NCBI GenBank assembly: GCA_024224155.1
Contig: JAAENP010000211.1
Coordinates: 1-64,000, forward strand
Direction: 5' to 3'
From: a bacterium
Lineage (GTDB): Bacteria > Acidobacteriota > Thermoanaerobaculia > Multivoradales > JAHEKO01
Length of the DNA: 64,000 nucleotides
The position numbers and the translations under genes were made by a program. Within the stretch, counting starts at the first letter, position 1, and each line of letters starts with the position of its first letter. The notes beneath the pieces were generated by a model. It worked only from the letters and a program-made list of their open reading frames with translations, had not been told where the DNA came from and did not search any database. Below are positions 53,785 to 63,230 of the stretch, in pieces.

Positions 53785-56010
53785 CTAGCCGGCCTCGGCA
53801 TAAAGCCGGTCGTAGCTGTCCGCAAAGAGCAAGACCCTCTTGACGTACGACTTGGTTTCCTCGAGTCGAAGGGTCTCGAGAAAGCGATCCAGCTCGGCGT
53901 TTGCACCTGCTTGCTTCCAGAGCCGCTTGATCCGGTAGGGGCCGGCATTGTAGCCGGCGAGAGACAGCTCATCGTCGTCGCCGAACATCGAACGCACTTG
54001 TCTGTAGTAGGTCGTGCCGAGCTGGATGCTGAACGAAGGGTCGCTCAGGCGCTCGCGGCTGTATTTCAAACCCAGGCGACGGGCTATTTCTCGGCCGGTG
54101 GCAGGCATCACTTGCATCAATCCGCGAGCGCCCGCCCAGCTGCGGGCGCCCGGATCGAAAGCGCTCTCCTGGCGAATCATGGCCAGCACCAGATTACGAT
54201 CGAGCCGGTTCTTCACCGAGTGCTGTTCGATGATGTCGTCGAAGGCGAGCGGATAGTAGAGGTGGCGAGCCCGCCCGGGCACGATGCCCTGGAACGGCGT
54301 GCCCAGGAGGGGGAAGACACCCTTGATCTCGATAATGCTCTCGCGCCGTTGGCCGGTGGCGGCGAGAGTGAGGGCTCTGAGTGCTCCGGCGGCGCGTGGT
54401 TCGGCGTGCTTCGCCAGGGCATCGATCTCCACCAGCGCGGCCTCATGAAGGCCCAGGGATGACAACCGCTCCGCCCTGGACAGGATCGGGTCGTATGGCC
54501 ACGGCTCCGTGGGAGTCTGCGGGTCATCCCTCTTGCCGATGTCTTCGCCGAGACGACGAAGGGCGTGTCGGCGATAGAAGTCGGTGAAGGGCACATCTGC
54601 CACTTTCGTCAGCAGCCGCCGGGAGCGAGCCTCGTTACCCAGAATCTCATGTGCACGAGCCGTCCAGTAGAGTCCGCTGCGATTGTAGGTGCTGGTTGGA
54701 TAGAGCGTCGAAAGCTCGGTCCAAAAACCAATCGCGCCGCTGTAATTGTTCTCGCTGTGTTGCTTCCACCCCAGGCGCCACAGCTGTCGGGCGCCACTTT
54801 TGTCGTCCGGGTCGATCGCCTTGAGTCGGCGCAGGGCCTCGAGCGCCTGTTCAAAGAGATCGTCCTCGAGCGCGTCCTCGAAGAGAATCCGGAGCGCATG
54901 CCGGGTGCGGTCGCGATCCAGATCCAGCCTGATGGCGGTTTCGAGGTGCTGGTGCGCTCGCTCGCGCATCATTCGTCGTTGCACGGATGTGAGGTTGCGT
55001 CCCGACTTCGGGGCCGAGATCTCCAGGGCAGCGAACGCTCGTTGCCATTCGAGGTCGTACTCCTGCCGCGGATTGTGAGGGACGAGCCCCTCGAGTGCCT
55101 CGAGCGCTTCTTCGCCGCGTTTCGAAGCGGTGAGCGCTTGGGCCTCAATCAAGTGCCAGGCCCACCTACGTTCGCTCACCGGTATGTCTTCGAGTGTCTT
55201 CATTGCCGGCTCTCGCAGACCGGCATTCAGAAGGCTTTCGGCCCTCTGCACCAACTGGGCGGGAGTCATAAACCGAAGCCACTCAATCGTCCCGTCCGGG
55301 GTTCTGAACTCCTCGACGACCTCGAGGTTGGAGGCGGCCAGGGGGTGCTCGACGAGAAGCTGGATTGCCGCAGCGCGCCGAATCGAGGCGTTGTCGAGCT
55401 CAGTTCCGGCCTGCCAAGCCGCAACTTCAAGGGCCTCGGAAGTCTCACTCTCGAGCTGCCAGAGTCGGCCCTGACGGGCGGCCTCGATGACGTCGTCGAG
55501 ATCGCCGCGCTCTCGAGCGAGATCGCTCGCCGCGAGGATCGCCTTCTCGAAGAAGGGCGAGCTCGAGTAGCGGGTTCGCAGGCTGTCGAGGGCGGCCTTT
55601 GCCGCCGAATACTGGCCCAGCTCGAGCGTGCTGCGCGCGAGGCCATACAGGTGCCAGTCGCCATACGCTCCATCCGGTGGCGCGCTCCGGAACAGTTCGA
55701 GACTCTTCGAAAAGTGTCCGCAGCTCTGCGCGGCCAGTCCCAGAACCAGACTGGGCGGTGGCACCGCCGGGTCGACCGCCGCTTCTTGGCTCGCTTGGGA
55801 TTCCGCTTCGAGCAGGGCTCCCGCTTGCGGAAGGTCGCAATCCGAGATTGACTGTGCGAGACGGTCGATGTTCGGATAGACGTCGGAGACTGCGCGGCCG
55901 GGCGTGACGTCGGTCGTCGTGCCTATCGCCAGCGGTTGGCCGAGGCTCACTCCGATCAGCACCGTCGCCCCGGCGATTGCCGGCAGCAGGCTTGATCGAT
56001 AGCGCCTCAT
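53785..56010 (-). CDS. Soluble lytic murein transglycosylase (Slt-type)
   Basis: A 741-residue periplasmic enzyme. A signal helix (LLPAIAGATVLIGVSLGQPLA) is followed by a long alpha-superhelical region (about 80-560) made of TPR-like helices. The C-terminal catalytic domain has MIRQESAFDPGARSWAGARG (catalytic Glu near residue 614), LMQVMPAT and SLAGYNAGPYRIKRL. It cuts peptidoglycan glycan strands to 1,6-anhydro ends for recycling or wall remodelling. It starts 27 bp after the GAF-like gene and is probably co-transcribed with it. Confidence 0.9.
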   Translation of the reverse strand: MRRYRSSLLPAIAGATVLIGVSLGQPLAIGTTTDVTPGRAVSDVYPNIDRLAQSISDCDLPQAGALLEAESQASQEAAVDPAVPPPSLVLGLAAQSCGHFSKSLELFRSAPPDGAYGDWHLYGLARSTLELGQYSAAKAALDSLRTRYSSSPFFEKAILAASDLARERGDLDDVIEAARQGRLWQLESETSEALEVAAWQAGTELDNASIRRAAAIQLLVEHPLAASNLEVVEEFRTPDGTIEWLRFMTPAQLVQRAESLLNAGLREPAMKTLEDIPVSERRWAWHLIEAQALTASKRGEEALEALEGLVPHNPRQEYDLEWQRAFAALEISAPKSGRNLTSVQRRMMRERAHQHLETAIRLDLDRDRTRHALRILFEDALEDDLFEQALEALRRLKAIDPDDKSGARQLWRLGWKQHSENNYSGAIGFWTELSTLYPTSTYNRSGLYWTARAHEILGNEARSRRLLTKVADVPFTDFYRRHALRRLGEDIGKRDDPQTPTEPWPYDPILSRAERLSSLGLHEAALVEIDALAKHAEPRAAGALRALTLAATGQRRESIIEIKGVFPLLGTPFQGIVPGRARHLYYPLAFDDIIEQHSVKNRLDRNLVLAMIRQESAFDPGARSWAGARGLMQVMPATGREIARRLGLKYSRERLSDPSFSIQLGTTYYRQVRSMFGDDDELSLAGYNAGPYRIKRLWKQAGANAELDRFLETLRLEETKSYVKRVLLFADSYDRLYAEAG

Positions 56011-56037
56011 GTCTCCGAGTACGCCTTCCAGGGAGGA

Positions 56038-57522
56038 CTAGATTCCCAAGAGCGACGGATCGCCGCCGGCGAGAATTCGAACCAGCGCCTGCTTGAAGTA
56101 GTCGTCTTCATCGCGTACCGCTGGATCGATGCGATCTTCGAAGATCTGCCGTGACCGATCAATGTCTTCCTGGAGGCGCGTATAGACGTTGGCGTCGCGG
56201 CGGCCTTCCTCAACGGCCTCTTCGTTGTAGAGCTTGATCTCGGTAACCAAGAGCCTGGCCAAGCGCTGGGCCTCTTCGTGTTCCGACTCGCTACTCGCCT
56301 CGCTGGGCTCGCCGGTGGTAGATGTGAAGGCCCACCCCGGACCCTGAAGGTCGTCCGGCGGAGCCACCTGCGTGCTGCTCAGACCTAGCGTAGGCTCGGC
56401 CGTCACCGGTTTCGGCGGCTCTTGTGCGACCGGTGGGAGCTCGGTCGGTTGCTCGATCGGCGGTGGAAGAGTCTCCGCCGGAGAGGGCGGCTCGGGCATG
56501 TAGGCGGCCGGGCGGGTGTCCTCTTCATCGAGGCTGGGCGGGGGCTCGTAGGAGGGTGCGGCGATCTCCGGCGGAAGATCCGGAGACTCGTCAATCTCAG
56601 GTGTCGACAGGCCCGCATCGGCCTCCGGCAACTCGACGCTGTCGATGACGTACTCCTCTTCCGCCTCCTCGGGCATGGCCGCCTCGAGCGGTGGCTCAGA
56701 GGCTGGCTCTTCCAACTCCTCCACGGCCGGGATCGGCGTTTCTGGTGGAAGGGGAACCTCTTCGACCGTTTCAACCGTGGCAGCCACCTCGGCTCCCCCG
56801 CCGGCGATGGAGAGCGTCGCCGTTGACTCTCGCTTGCGAACCGGCAGGGTTTCCAGTGTCTGCCCGGCTACGTAGGTCAGCAGCTGCAGTGCCGAGACCG
56901 AGAAAACGTCGTCTCCGACACGGTCACAGTAGACCATCCCAACGACCTGGTTGCCGAGCACGAAGGGCATGAGCAGTCCCATCGAGGGATGTCCGGCGGC
57001 GAGAGCATCGCAGATCAACGCGCAATCCTCGGCCGACAATGCGATCGAGCCCTCGTTCAGGTGGTCGGCCATCGGGAAGGGTACATCGCCTCCCAGGGAG
57101 ACCTCTTTGATTCTGCCGTCGGCTTCGCCAAAGCCGGCGGCACTCCAACCGTGTGCTTCCGGGCCGCGATGAACGAAGATGGCAACCCGCGAGGCGAAGC
57201 GCAGGACCCCCCGTGAAAGGGCTTCGAGTATCTCGGACTGCGATGCAGCCACGTCGATATCCAATGTGGCTAGTCGAAGCTCATCCGCCGCCTCGAGTGA
57301 AATGGCTGCTGCCGGCGCGGGAGCCGCAGGGACCTCGGGAGCCTCCGCAGCCGCGGCAGCCTCGGCAGCCAGCGCGGCTGCCTCCTCAGCCACAGCCGTT
57401 ACCGTTTGCTCGACGGTGGCCGCGAGTTTGTCCTCGAACTCCCGGCGCACGCTCTCCAAGGCGCGCTCGAGATTAGCGGCCAGTTTTGGGTCCAGATCTT
57501 CGAGATAATCCGAGAGCTTCAT
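56038..57522 (-). CDS. GAF-like protein with long acidic/proline linker
   Basis: A 494-residue protein of unknown function. Residues 1-70 are a coiled coil rich in Ala and Glu. Residues about 75-210 look like a GAF domain (LDIDVAASQSEILEALSRGV, VAIFVHRG, GLLMPFVLGNQVVGMVYCDR). Residues about 230-400 are a low-complexity Pro/Glu linker. A C-terminal helical domain (RLARLLVTEIKLYNEEAVEE) ends the protein. The linker suggests a long flexible spacer between a sensing domain and a partner-binding end. It precedes the transglycosylase. Confidence 0.65.
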   Translation of the reverse strand: MKLSDYLEDLDPKLAANLERALESVRREFEDKLAATVEQTVTAVAEEAAALAAEAAAAAEAPEVPAAPAPAAAISLEAADELRLATLDIDVAASQSEILEALSRGVLRFASRVAIFVHRGPEAHGWSAAGFGEADGRIKEVSLGGDVPFPMADHLNEGSIALSAEDCALICDALAAGHPSMGLLMPFVLGNQVVGMVYCDRVGDDVFSVSALQLLTYVAGQTLETLPVRKRESTATLSIAGGGAEVAATVETVEEVPLPPETPIPAVEELEEPASEPPLEAAMPEEAEEEYVIDSVELPEADAGLSTPEIDESPDLPPEIAAPSYEPPPSLDEEDTRPAAYMPEPPSPAETLPPPIEQPTELPPVAQEPPKPVTAEPTLGLSSTQVAPPDDLQGPGWAFTSTTGEPSEASSESEHEEAQRLARLLVTEIKLYNEEAVEEGRRDANVYTRLQEDIDRSRQIFEDRIDPAVRDEDDYFKQALVRILAGGDPSLLGI

Positions 57523-57751
57523 GGTTTTCTCCCTCAGCGGGCCGCAAGTCTTTTGACTCGGCGATTATTCTTTAGGGTCCGAAAGCTGTCAAGGGAACAG
57601 CTCGCGGCCAAAAGCCTTTTGTTCATGATCACTTACGGTTTACCTCGCGGTCTTCCAGGAGCACCGACATCTTGCTGCCTCGGAGAACCTTGTGGTACCT
57701 TGATCGTTCGCCAAATGGAAGGTCATGTACCCGCGAACACGGAGGGTTTAG
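57523..57751. promoter_or_regulatory. Divergent intergenic region
   Basis: These 229 bp separate the GAF-like gene and the poly-Glu lipoprotein gene. GGAGGG, 5 bp before the ATG at 57752, is a clear ribosome binding site. I see no ORF or RNA gene in it; promoters in both directions are expected. Confidence 0.4.
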
Positions 57752-58588
57752 ATGCGTTTCAACCGTGGACTGATCGTTTTTTCGTTGTTGGTCGTCGTAG
57801 CACTGGCCGTCGCTTGCGGTCCGTCGGAGCCGAAGGCCGATCCGGCCGTGGAGGCCGAGTGGGCCGCGCTGACCGAGGCGAAGGAGAAGCTCGACAGTAG
57901 GCGCGCTGAGCTCGATGAGCTCAAAGCCATGATGATGACTCGGTCCGAAGAAGAAGAAGAAGAAGAAGAAGCGGAGGTTGGCGAGGAAACCGAGCCGGCC
58001 GAGGGCGAGGAGGCCGAAGCGATGGAGACGCCGGAAGAGATGGCGGCTCGGGCCGAAGAGTTCGACAAGGAGATCGCCGACCTGGCCGACAAATTCGGCG
58101 GCCGCCTGGCGGCATTCTTGAACGATCCCGCCAACCAGATTATCGAGGGCGAGCCGCTCACCGAGCGCCAAGTGGCGGCGGTCCGGATGAAGAGCAGCGA
58201 GGATATCGAGCTGGCGGCGGAATACGTCGAGAAGGGCGGCGACTACCGGCGGGCGATCGACATTCTCCAGGTCGCGCTCCAGCTGGATCCGGACAACGCC
58301 GACGTGCAGGTGGCTCTGGAGGAAGCTCAAGCCAATCGCTATATGTCGGAGGAGCGTTTCGCCCTGGCCAAGAAGGGCATGACTCAAGACGAGATTCGAG
58401 AGACTCTGGGTCAGGTCAACTTGAGAAACATCAGGGACTACCCCGAAAAGAAGGTCGTGGCCTGGTTCTACGCGACCGCCGAGGGAGGCGCGGCCGCCGG
58501 CGTGTACTTCAACGAGGACAAGCGGTCGGGCGAGATGAAGGTCTACCAGCTCAAGTACGACGCCGTTGGCGGCCCCGAGGACGGCTAG
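57752..58588 (+). CDS. Lipoprotein with poly-Glu tract and TPR-like region
   Basis: A 278-residue protein. The lipobox LAVAC gives lipidated Cys22. A helical region (EAKEKLDSRRAELDELKAMM) is followed by eight consecutive Glu encoded by (GAA)8, then more acid-rich sequence to about residue 100. Residues about 145-190 form a TPR-like pair (DYRRAIDILQVALQLDPDNA). The C-terminal 70 residues (GMTQDEIRETLGQVNLRNIRDYPEKKV divided by a loop) resemble small outer-membrane assembly domains of the SmpA/BamE type. I cannot name a function. It is followed by rpsU in the same direction. Confidence 0.6.
   Translation: MRFNRGLIVFSLLVVVALAVACGPSEPKADPAVEAEWAALTEAKEKLDSRRAELDELKAMMMTRSEEEEEEEEAEVGEETEPAEGEEAEAMETPEEMAARAEEFDKEIADLADKFGGRLAAFLNDPANQIIEGEPLTERQVAAVRMKSSEDIELAAEYVEKGGDYRRAIDILQVALQLDPDNADVQVALEEAQANRYMSEERFALAKKGMTQDEIRETLGQVNLRNIRDYPEKKVVAWFYATAEGGAAAGVYFNEDKRSGEMKVYQLKYDAVGGPEDG
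57947..57970 (+). repeat. (GAA)8 trinucleotide repeat in coding sequence
   Basis: Eight exact GAA triplets encode eight Glu residues. Changes in repeat number would keep the frame, so length variation between strains would be tolerated. Confidence 0.9.
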
Positions 58589-58692
58589 CCGGTCCTTGAC
58601 TAAATCGCCGGCATCGGCGACACTCTCACGCCCGGCCTAAGCCGAGGAGATCCCTGTCCTCGAGGACTCGGATCGACGGGAGGTGATATCGA

Positions 58693-58902
58693 TTGCCAGC
58701 GGTTCAAGTACGAGACGAAGAGAGCTTCGAGAACGCGCTCAGGCGCTTCAAGCGCAAGTGCGAGAAATCGGGCATCCTGACCGAGCTCAAGAAGCGACAG
58801 TACTTCGAAAAGCCTTCGGTCAAGAGAAAGCGGAAGGCGATGCAAGCCCGCAAGAAGGAGCTCCGCAGAATGGCCGAGGAGCGGCGCCTGGGGCTGCGCT
58901 AG
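58693..58902 (+). CDS. rpsU: 30S ribosomal protein S21
   Basis: A 69-residue basic protein from a TTG at 58693, with a very strong GGGAGGTGAT about 7 bp upstream. The sequence [20 protein letters not shown] is standard S21, followed by a lysine/arginine-rich C-terminal helix ([16 protein letters not shown]). It binds the 30S platform near the anti-Shine-Dalgarno. It is the first gene of the rpsU-mutS2-dnaG-rpoD group and is followed by an intrinsic terminator. Confidence 0.95.
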   Translation: MPAVQVRDEESFENALRRFKRKCEKSGILTELKKRQYFEKPSVKRKRKAMQARKKELRRMAEERRLGLR

Positions 58903-58930
58903 TCGGAGCCGTCCGGCGACCCAAGATCGA

Positions 58931-58958
58931 GGCGGGGACGCGTACCCCGCCTTTTTTT
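58931..58958 (+). terminator. Rho-independent terminator between rpsU and mutS2
   Basis: GGCGGGG pairs with CCCCGCC (7 bp) around ACGCGTA, followed by seven T. It is 28 bp after the rpsU stop and 15 bp before mutS2. The E. coli rpsU-dnaG-rpoD operon has an internal terminator in the comparable place, so this probably sets a high rpsU:downstream ratio. Confidence 0.85.
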
Positions 58959-58972
58959 GTTGACCCAGCGTC

Positions 58973-61363
58973 ATGCGAGTTTCCGGGGCCAGCCTAGAAG
59001 CACTAGAGTTCGCGTCTCTGAGAAGGGTGGCGGCCGAGTTCGCGGCCAACGACCTGGGTCGTTTGCAACTGGAGTCGTCGTCGCCGTTCGAACAGGCGAG
59101 CGAGCTTCGCCGATCGCTTGCCATGACCGCCGAGGTCGAGCACCTCCTGGAAGACGGGCCCCTGGTGACCGGATTCGAAGAAGATCTCGAGCCTCTGGCC
59201 GAGAGCCTCGCGAGGGACCATTCCGAGATCGGGGGCGCCGATCTGGTCGTGCTGGCGACCGTTCTGGCCTCGAGTCAAACGGCCCTCGCGCGTATCGGCA
59301 CGGCCGCCCCGGAGAACGCAGCCTTGCTCGATGCCTTTGCCGGCGTTCCCGACCTCACCGAGCTGTCCAGAGAGATCGGCAAGCGTCTAGATGAGCGCGG
59401 TCGGGTGCGAGACAACGCCAGCCGTCGCCTCGAGCAGTTGTCCAAGAAGAGTCGCAAGGTCCGGCGTGGACTCTACGGGCGGCTCGGCAACTTCGTGTCC
59501 GGCCACCGAGACAACCTGGCAGAGGAGACGGTTTCGGTTCAAGACGGGCGCCTGGTCCTGCTGCTTCGTTCGGGATCCAAGGGCAGGCTCCCGGGCGTGG
59601 TGCAGGGGCGCTCGTCGACCGGAAAGAGCTTCTACTTCGAGCCGCTCGAGTTCGTCGAGGAGAACAACGAGCTTCAGGCCAGTCAGCGCGAAGAAGAAGC
59701 GGAGAGGCAGCGGATTCTGGCTGAGCTGATAGCCCGGGTGCGTGCCAACGCCGCGGACATTCGCGAGCATTGGCATCTGCTGGCCGATCTTGACGCGCGC
59801 CAGGCTCTGTGCCGGCTCAAGAAGCAAATGGGTGGCCACTTCATCGAGCCCGGGGAGGACGAAGCGCTGGAGCTGGTCGACGCTCGCCACCCGCTATTGG
59901 ATCCCTCGCTTGCCGGCCAGCGTGAGCGAGCCCTGGGCCAGGCCGGGCATCTTGGCTCGGTCGTGCCGCTTTCGCTGGCCCTGCGCGCCGATTGCCGGAT
60001 GCTGGTTGTGACCGGGCCGAACGCTGGCGGCAAGACGGTCGCGCTCAAGACGGTCGGTCTGCTCGTGCTGGCCAGCCACTGCGGCTTCCCGGTGCCCGCG
60101 GATCTCCATTCCCGGGTACCGTTCTTGTCGTCTCTGGTCGCGGTGGTGGGCGACGATCAGGATCTGCTCGAGGAGCGCTCGACCTTTAGCGGCAGACTGC
60201 TTCGGTTGCGCGAGGTCTGGCAGGAAGCCCATGATCGGAGTCTGCTGCTCGTCGACGAGTTGGGCTCGGGTACGGATCCTACCGAAGGTGCGGCATTGGG
60301 AGTGGCCCTGATCGAAGCTCTTTCTGCGAAGAGCCCCTGGGCTGTGGTCACGACCCACCTCACCACCATTGCCGCGGCCGCACTGGATTTGGAGAGTGCG
60401 TCTTGCGCTGCGATGGAGTTCGACTCGGCCAGCGGTCATCCCACCTATCGACTGGTGTCGGGGGCTCCCGGGGGGAGTGAGGCCCTGGCGCTGGCGCGCC
60501 GTTTGGGCCTCCCCGCGCCGTTGCTGGACCGGGCCGAGAAGCTCCTTGGGCCCGAAGAGCGCCGCCTGCGCCGCCTGTTGCAGGAAGTCGAGACGACGAA
60601 GCGGAAGCTCCAGGCCGAAAGCGGCCGACTCGCTGAGCTCCTGGCAGAAGCCGATCGCGATCGCCGCGAGGCCGCCGAGAACGCTGCCGCCACGAGCCGC
60701 GAAAGAGCACAACTGGCGAAGCGCCTCAAGCGCGAGCTACGAGACTTTCGGGATGAGGTCCGAAGAAAGCTCGGCGTGGAGGTCGAGCGTCTGGCGCAAG
60801 AGCTCAGATCCGGTCACCGGCGGACGGCTGCGGCCCAGGCGGTTGAGCGTCTCTTCCAGGATGAGCCCGAGTGGCGGGATCCCTCCCAGCGCGATGATCA
60901 GCCACTGGTGATTGGTGAGTCGGTCGAACATACGGTGCTCGGATGGAGCGGCAGTCTTCTGGAGCTGGCCGGTGGCAAGGCCACGGTCGCGGTTCGCGGA
61001 AAACGAGTCCAGTGTCCGGCAGAAGAGCTCGGCCGAGTCGAATCTCCTCGCATCGGCAAGAGTGAACGCGAAGTCTCGATCTCCGAAGGGCGACGCCGTT
61101 CGGAAGAGCCGCTCTCGGGCAGCGTCGAACTGAACCTCATCGGGGAGCGGGTTGAGCCGGCGCTCGAGGCGCTCGAGAGTTTTCTGGACCGTGCGCTCTT
61201 GGGTTCGAGCGAAGTGGTGCGTATTGTCCACGGCCACGGTACTGGCCGCCTGCGGGCGGCGATCCGAAAACGGCTCCAGGGACACCCGGCTGTCGCCAGC
61301 TGGCGGGCGGGCGGTGACTCAGAGGGTGGCGGCGGAGCAACCATCGTCACCTTGGCGGGCTGA
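58973..61363 (+). CDS. mutS2: MutS2 family DNA-binding ATPase with Smr domain
   Basis: A 796-residue protein. The MutS core ATPase has Walker A GPNAGGKTVALKT (about residues 345-357), ERSTFSGRL, LLLVDELGSGTDPTEG and VVTTHL. A long coiled coil (KRKLQAESGRLAELLAEADR) follows, then a C-terminal Smr domain (about 725-795) with LNLIGERVEPALEALESFLD and IVHGHGTGRLR. MutS2 suppresses recombination or rescues collided ribosomes in other bacteria; it lacks the mismatch-binding domain of MutS. It lies 40 bp before dnaG. Confidence 0.92.
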   Translation: MRVSGASLEALEFASLRRVAAEFAANDLGRLQLESSSPFEQASELRRSLAMTAEVEHLLEDGPLVTGFEEDLEPLAESLARDHSEIGGADLVVLATVLASSQTALARIGTAAPENAALLDAFAGVPDLTELSREIGKRLDERGRVRDNASRRLEQLSKKSRKVRRGLYGRLGNFVSGHRDNLAEETVSVQDGRLVLLLRSGSKGRLPGVVQGRSSTGKSFYFEPLEFVEENNELQASQREEEAERQRILAELIARVRANAADIREHWHLLADLDARQALCRLKKQMGGHFIEPGEDEALELVDARHPLLDPSLAGQRERALGQAGHLGSVVPLSLALRADCRMLVVTGPNAGGKTVALKTVGLLVLASHCGFPVPADLHSRVPFLSSLVAVVGDDQDLLEERSTFSGRLLRLREVWQEAHDRSLLLVDELGSGTDPTEGAALGVALIEALSAKSPWAVVTTHLTTIAAAALDLESASCAAMEFDSASGHPTYRLVSGAPGGSEALALARRLGLPAPLLDRAEKLLGPEERRLRRLLQEVETTKRKLQAESGRLAELLAEADRDRREAAENAAATSRERAQLAKRLKRELRDFRDEVRRKLGVEVERLAQELRSGHRRTAAAQAVERLFQDEPEWRDPSQRDDQPLVIGESVEHTVLGWSGSLLELAGGKATVAVRGKRVQCPAEELGRVESPRIGKSEREVSISEGRRRSEEPLSGSVELNLIGERVEPALEALESFLDRALLGSSEVVRIVHGHGTGRLRAAIRKRLQGHPAVASWRAGGDSEGGGGATIVTLAG

Positions 61364-61403
61364 GCACGTGCACTAGTCGGTTAGGATTTCACTGAGCTCA
61401 CCG

Positions 61404-63182
61404 ATGGCTTTTGGACACATTCAACTCACCGACGAGCTGGTTCAGTCGGTTCGAGACACAATCGACATTGTCGACATCGCCTCCGATCACACGCGCTTGA
61501 CCAAGGCCGGCCGTCGCTACAAGGGACTGTGTCCGCTTCACAAGGAAAAGACACCGTCGTTCAGCGTGGATCCCGACCAGGGAGTGTTCTACTGCTTCGG
61601 ATGTTCGCAGGGCGGAGATGCCATCAGGTTGCACATGCTGACCTCCGGCGATGATTTCCCGACGGCAATCGAATCTCTGGCGCGCAGGTACAACATTCCG
61701 CTGCCGGCTTTCCGGCCAGGCGGCAAGCACGCCAAACCCGAGCAGCAAATCGAGCCGGTTCTCGAAGCCGCGCTCGACTACTACCAGCGCCAGCTGGCGG
61801 GGCATAAGTCGCCGCGAAGCTACCTAGAGCGGCGCCGCATCGAGCCCGAGCTGATCAAGAGATTCGGTCTCGGATACGCGCCGCCCGGATGGCGCAACCT
61901 GCTGCACGCGCTCAAGGACAAGTTCCCCGAGCGCCTGCTGGAGCGCGCGGGATTGATCGCCGAGTCTCAGAAACGGCCGGGAGAGCGTTACGATCGATTT
62001 CGGGAACGCCTGATCTTTCCGATTCGCAACACCGCCGGACGCCTGGTCGGTTTTGGCGGTCGAGCGCTCGGAGACGACAAGGTCAAGTACATCAATACCA
62101 ACGAAACACCGAGCTTTCGCAAAGGCCGACTGCTTTACGGTCTCGATCTGGCCAAGCGATCCATCAGGGAGTCGCAGCGAGCCTTCGTGGTGGAGGGGTA
62201 CTTCGATGTCATCGGATCCGCCGCCGCGGGTATCGACAATGCCGTTGCCACCATGGGCACCGCTCTTACCGTCGAGCAGGCTCGGCTTTTGGCGCGCTTC
62301 TCCGACGAAGTGGTGGTCGGCTACGATGGCGATTCAGCCGGCGAGCAGGCCTACCGCAGATCGATTCCGCTGCTCCTTGGCGCCGGCCTTGGGGTTCTGC
62401 GCGCCGAGCTCGGCGCCGGCGCCGACCCGGACTCGGTGCGGTTCGATCTGGGGGACGAGTCACTCCGCCGGCTGGTCGAGAGAGCTCCGGACGCGGTGGT
62501 GCTCGAAATCGAGAGGATGACTCCCGAAGGCGTCGAGAGAGAGCCCCGAAAGCAGTCCCGGGCAGCCAAGGCGGTGGTGGAGCTTCTGGGAGCGGTGCCG
62601 GACTCGGTTCTGCGATACGGGTATGCGCGCCAGGCAGCGGCGAGGCTCGTGATTCCGGTGGAGCTTCTGCTCGAGCGCCTGCGCGGTCGCGGGAGCGAGA
62701 AAAAGGACGATAAACAAAGGGGTTCTGAGGGGATTGTCCGGAGCTTGGAGGAGAAAACCCTCCAGCTCCTGCTGGCCGAGGACGCGGAGTCACCCGAACC
62801 GGCGAGCCTTCCGCCCGAGGAGGCCTTTCTGGACCCCGCCTGCAGGAATATTTACAGTGCTTTTCGCGCTTTACATAAGGAGGGGCAAAAGGGCCCACCC
62901 GCGGCGCGGGAGCTCTTGGCCCGGCTGCCGGAGCAGGGGCCGGCAGTTGACCGGATGGCGCGGCTTTTGTTAGAAGTGTCGGCTGGCTCCAACCCGAAGG
63001 AGCTCGAGGCTTCGGTGCGTCAGCTGGAGCGGCGCTGGCAGCAGCAGCGATCACGTGAGCTGGCGGCCCAGATCGGCGAGGCGCAACGGGCTGGAGACCA
63101 AGAAAAGCTGGAAAGACTCTTGACTGAAAAGGCGGACCTGAGCCGCCGATTGCACGATCGCAGCGACGACAGCGCGCGCTGA
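61404..63182 (+). CDS. dnaG: DNA primase
   Basis: A 592-residue primase. The CHC2 zinc-binding domain has Cys43, His46, Cys64 and Cys67 (LCPLHKEKTPSF and FYCFGCSQGGDAI). The RNA polymerase core follows (ERYDRFRERLIFPIRNT), then the Toprim domain with FVVEGYFDVI and VVGYDGDSAGEQA, and a helical C-terminal DnaB-interaction region rich in Arg/Glu. It makes RNA primers for replication. It is 40 bp downstream of mutS2 and 48 bp upstream of rpoD. Confidence 0.95.
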   Translation: MAFGHIQLTDELVQSVRDTIDIVDIASDHTRLTKAGRRYKGLCPLHKEKTPSFSVDPDQGVFYCFGCSQGGDAIRLHMLTSGDDFPTAIESLARRYNIPLPAFRPGGKHAKPEQQIEPVLEAALDYYQRQLAGHKSPRSYLERRRIEPELIKRFGLGYAPPGWRNLLHALKDKFPERLLERAGLIAESQKRPGERYDRFRERLIFPIRNTAGRLVGFGGRALGDDKVKYINTNETPSFRKGRLLYGLDLAKRSIRESQRAFVVEGYFDVIGSAAAGIDNAVATMGTALTVEQARLLARFSDEVVVGYDGDSAGEQAYRRSIPLLLGAGLGVLRAELGAGADPDSVRFDLGDESLRRLVERAPDAVVLEIERMTPEGVEREPRKQSRAAKAVVELLGAVPDSVLRYGYARQAAARLVIPVELLLERLRGRGSEKKDDKQRGSEGIVRSLEEKTLQLLLAEDAESPEPASLPPEEAFLDPACRNIYSAFRALHKEGQKGPPAARELLARLPEQGPAVDRMARLLLEVSAGSNPKELEASVRQLERRWQQQRSRELAAQIGEAQRAGDQEKLERLLTEKADLSRRLHDRSDDSAR

Positions 63183-63230
63183 GCGGCCGGCCGGTGCCGA
63201 CCGCAAGACCCCACCCCGGAGACAAGTGAT

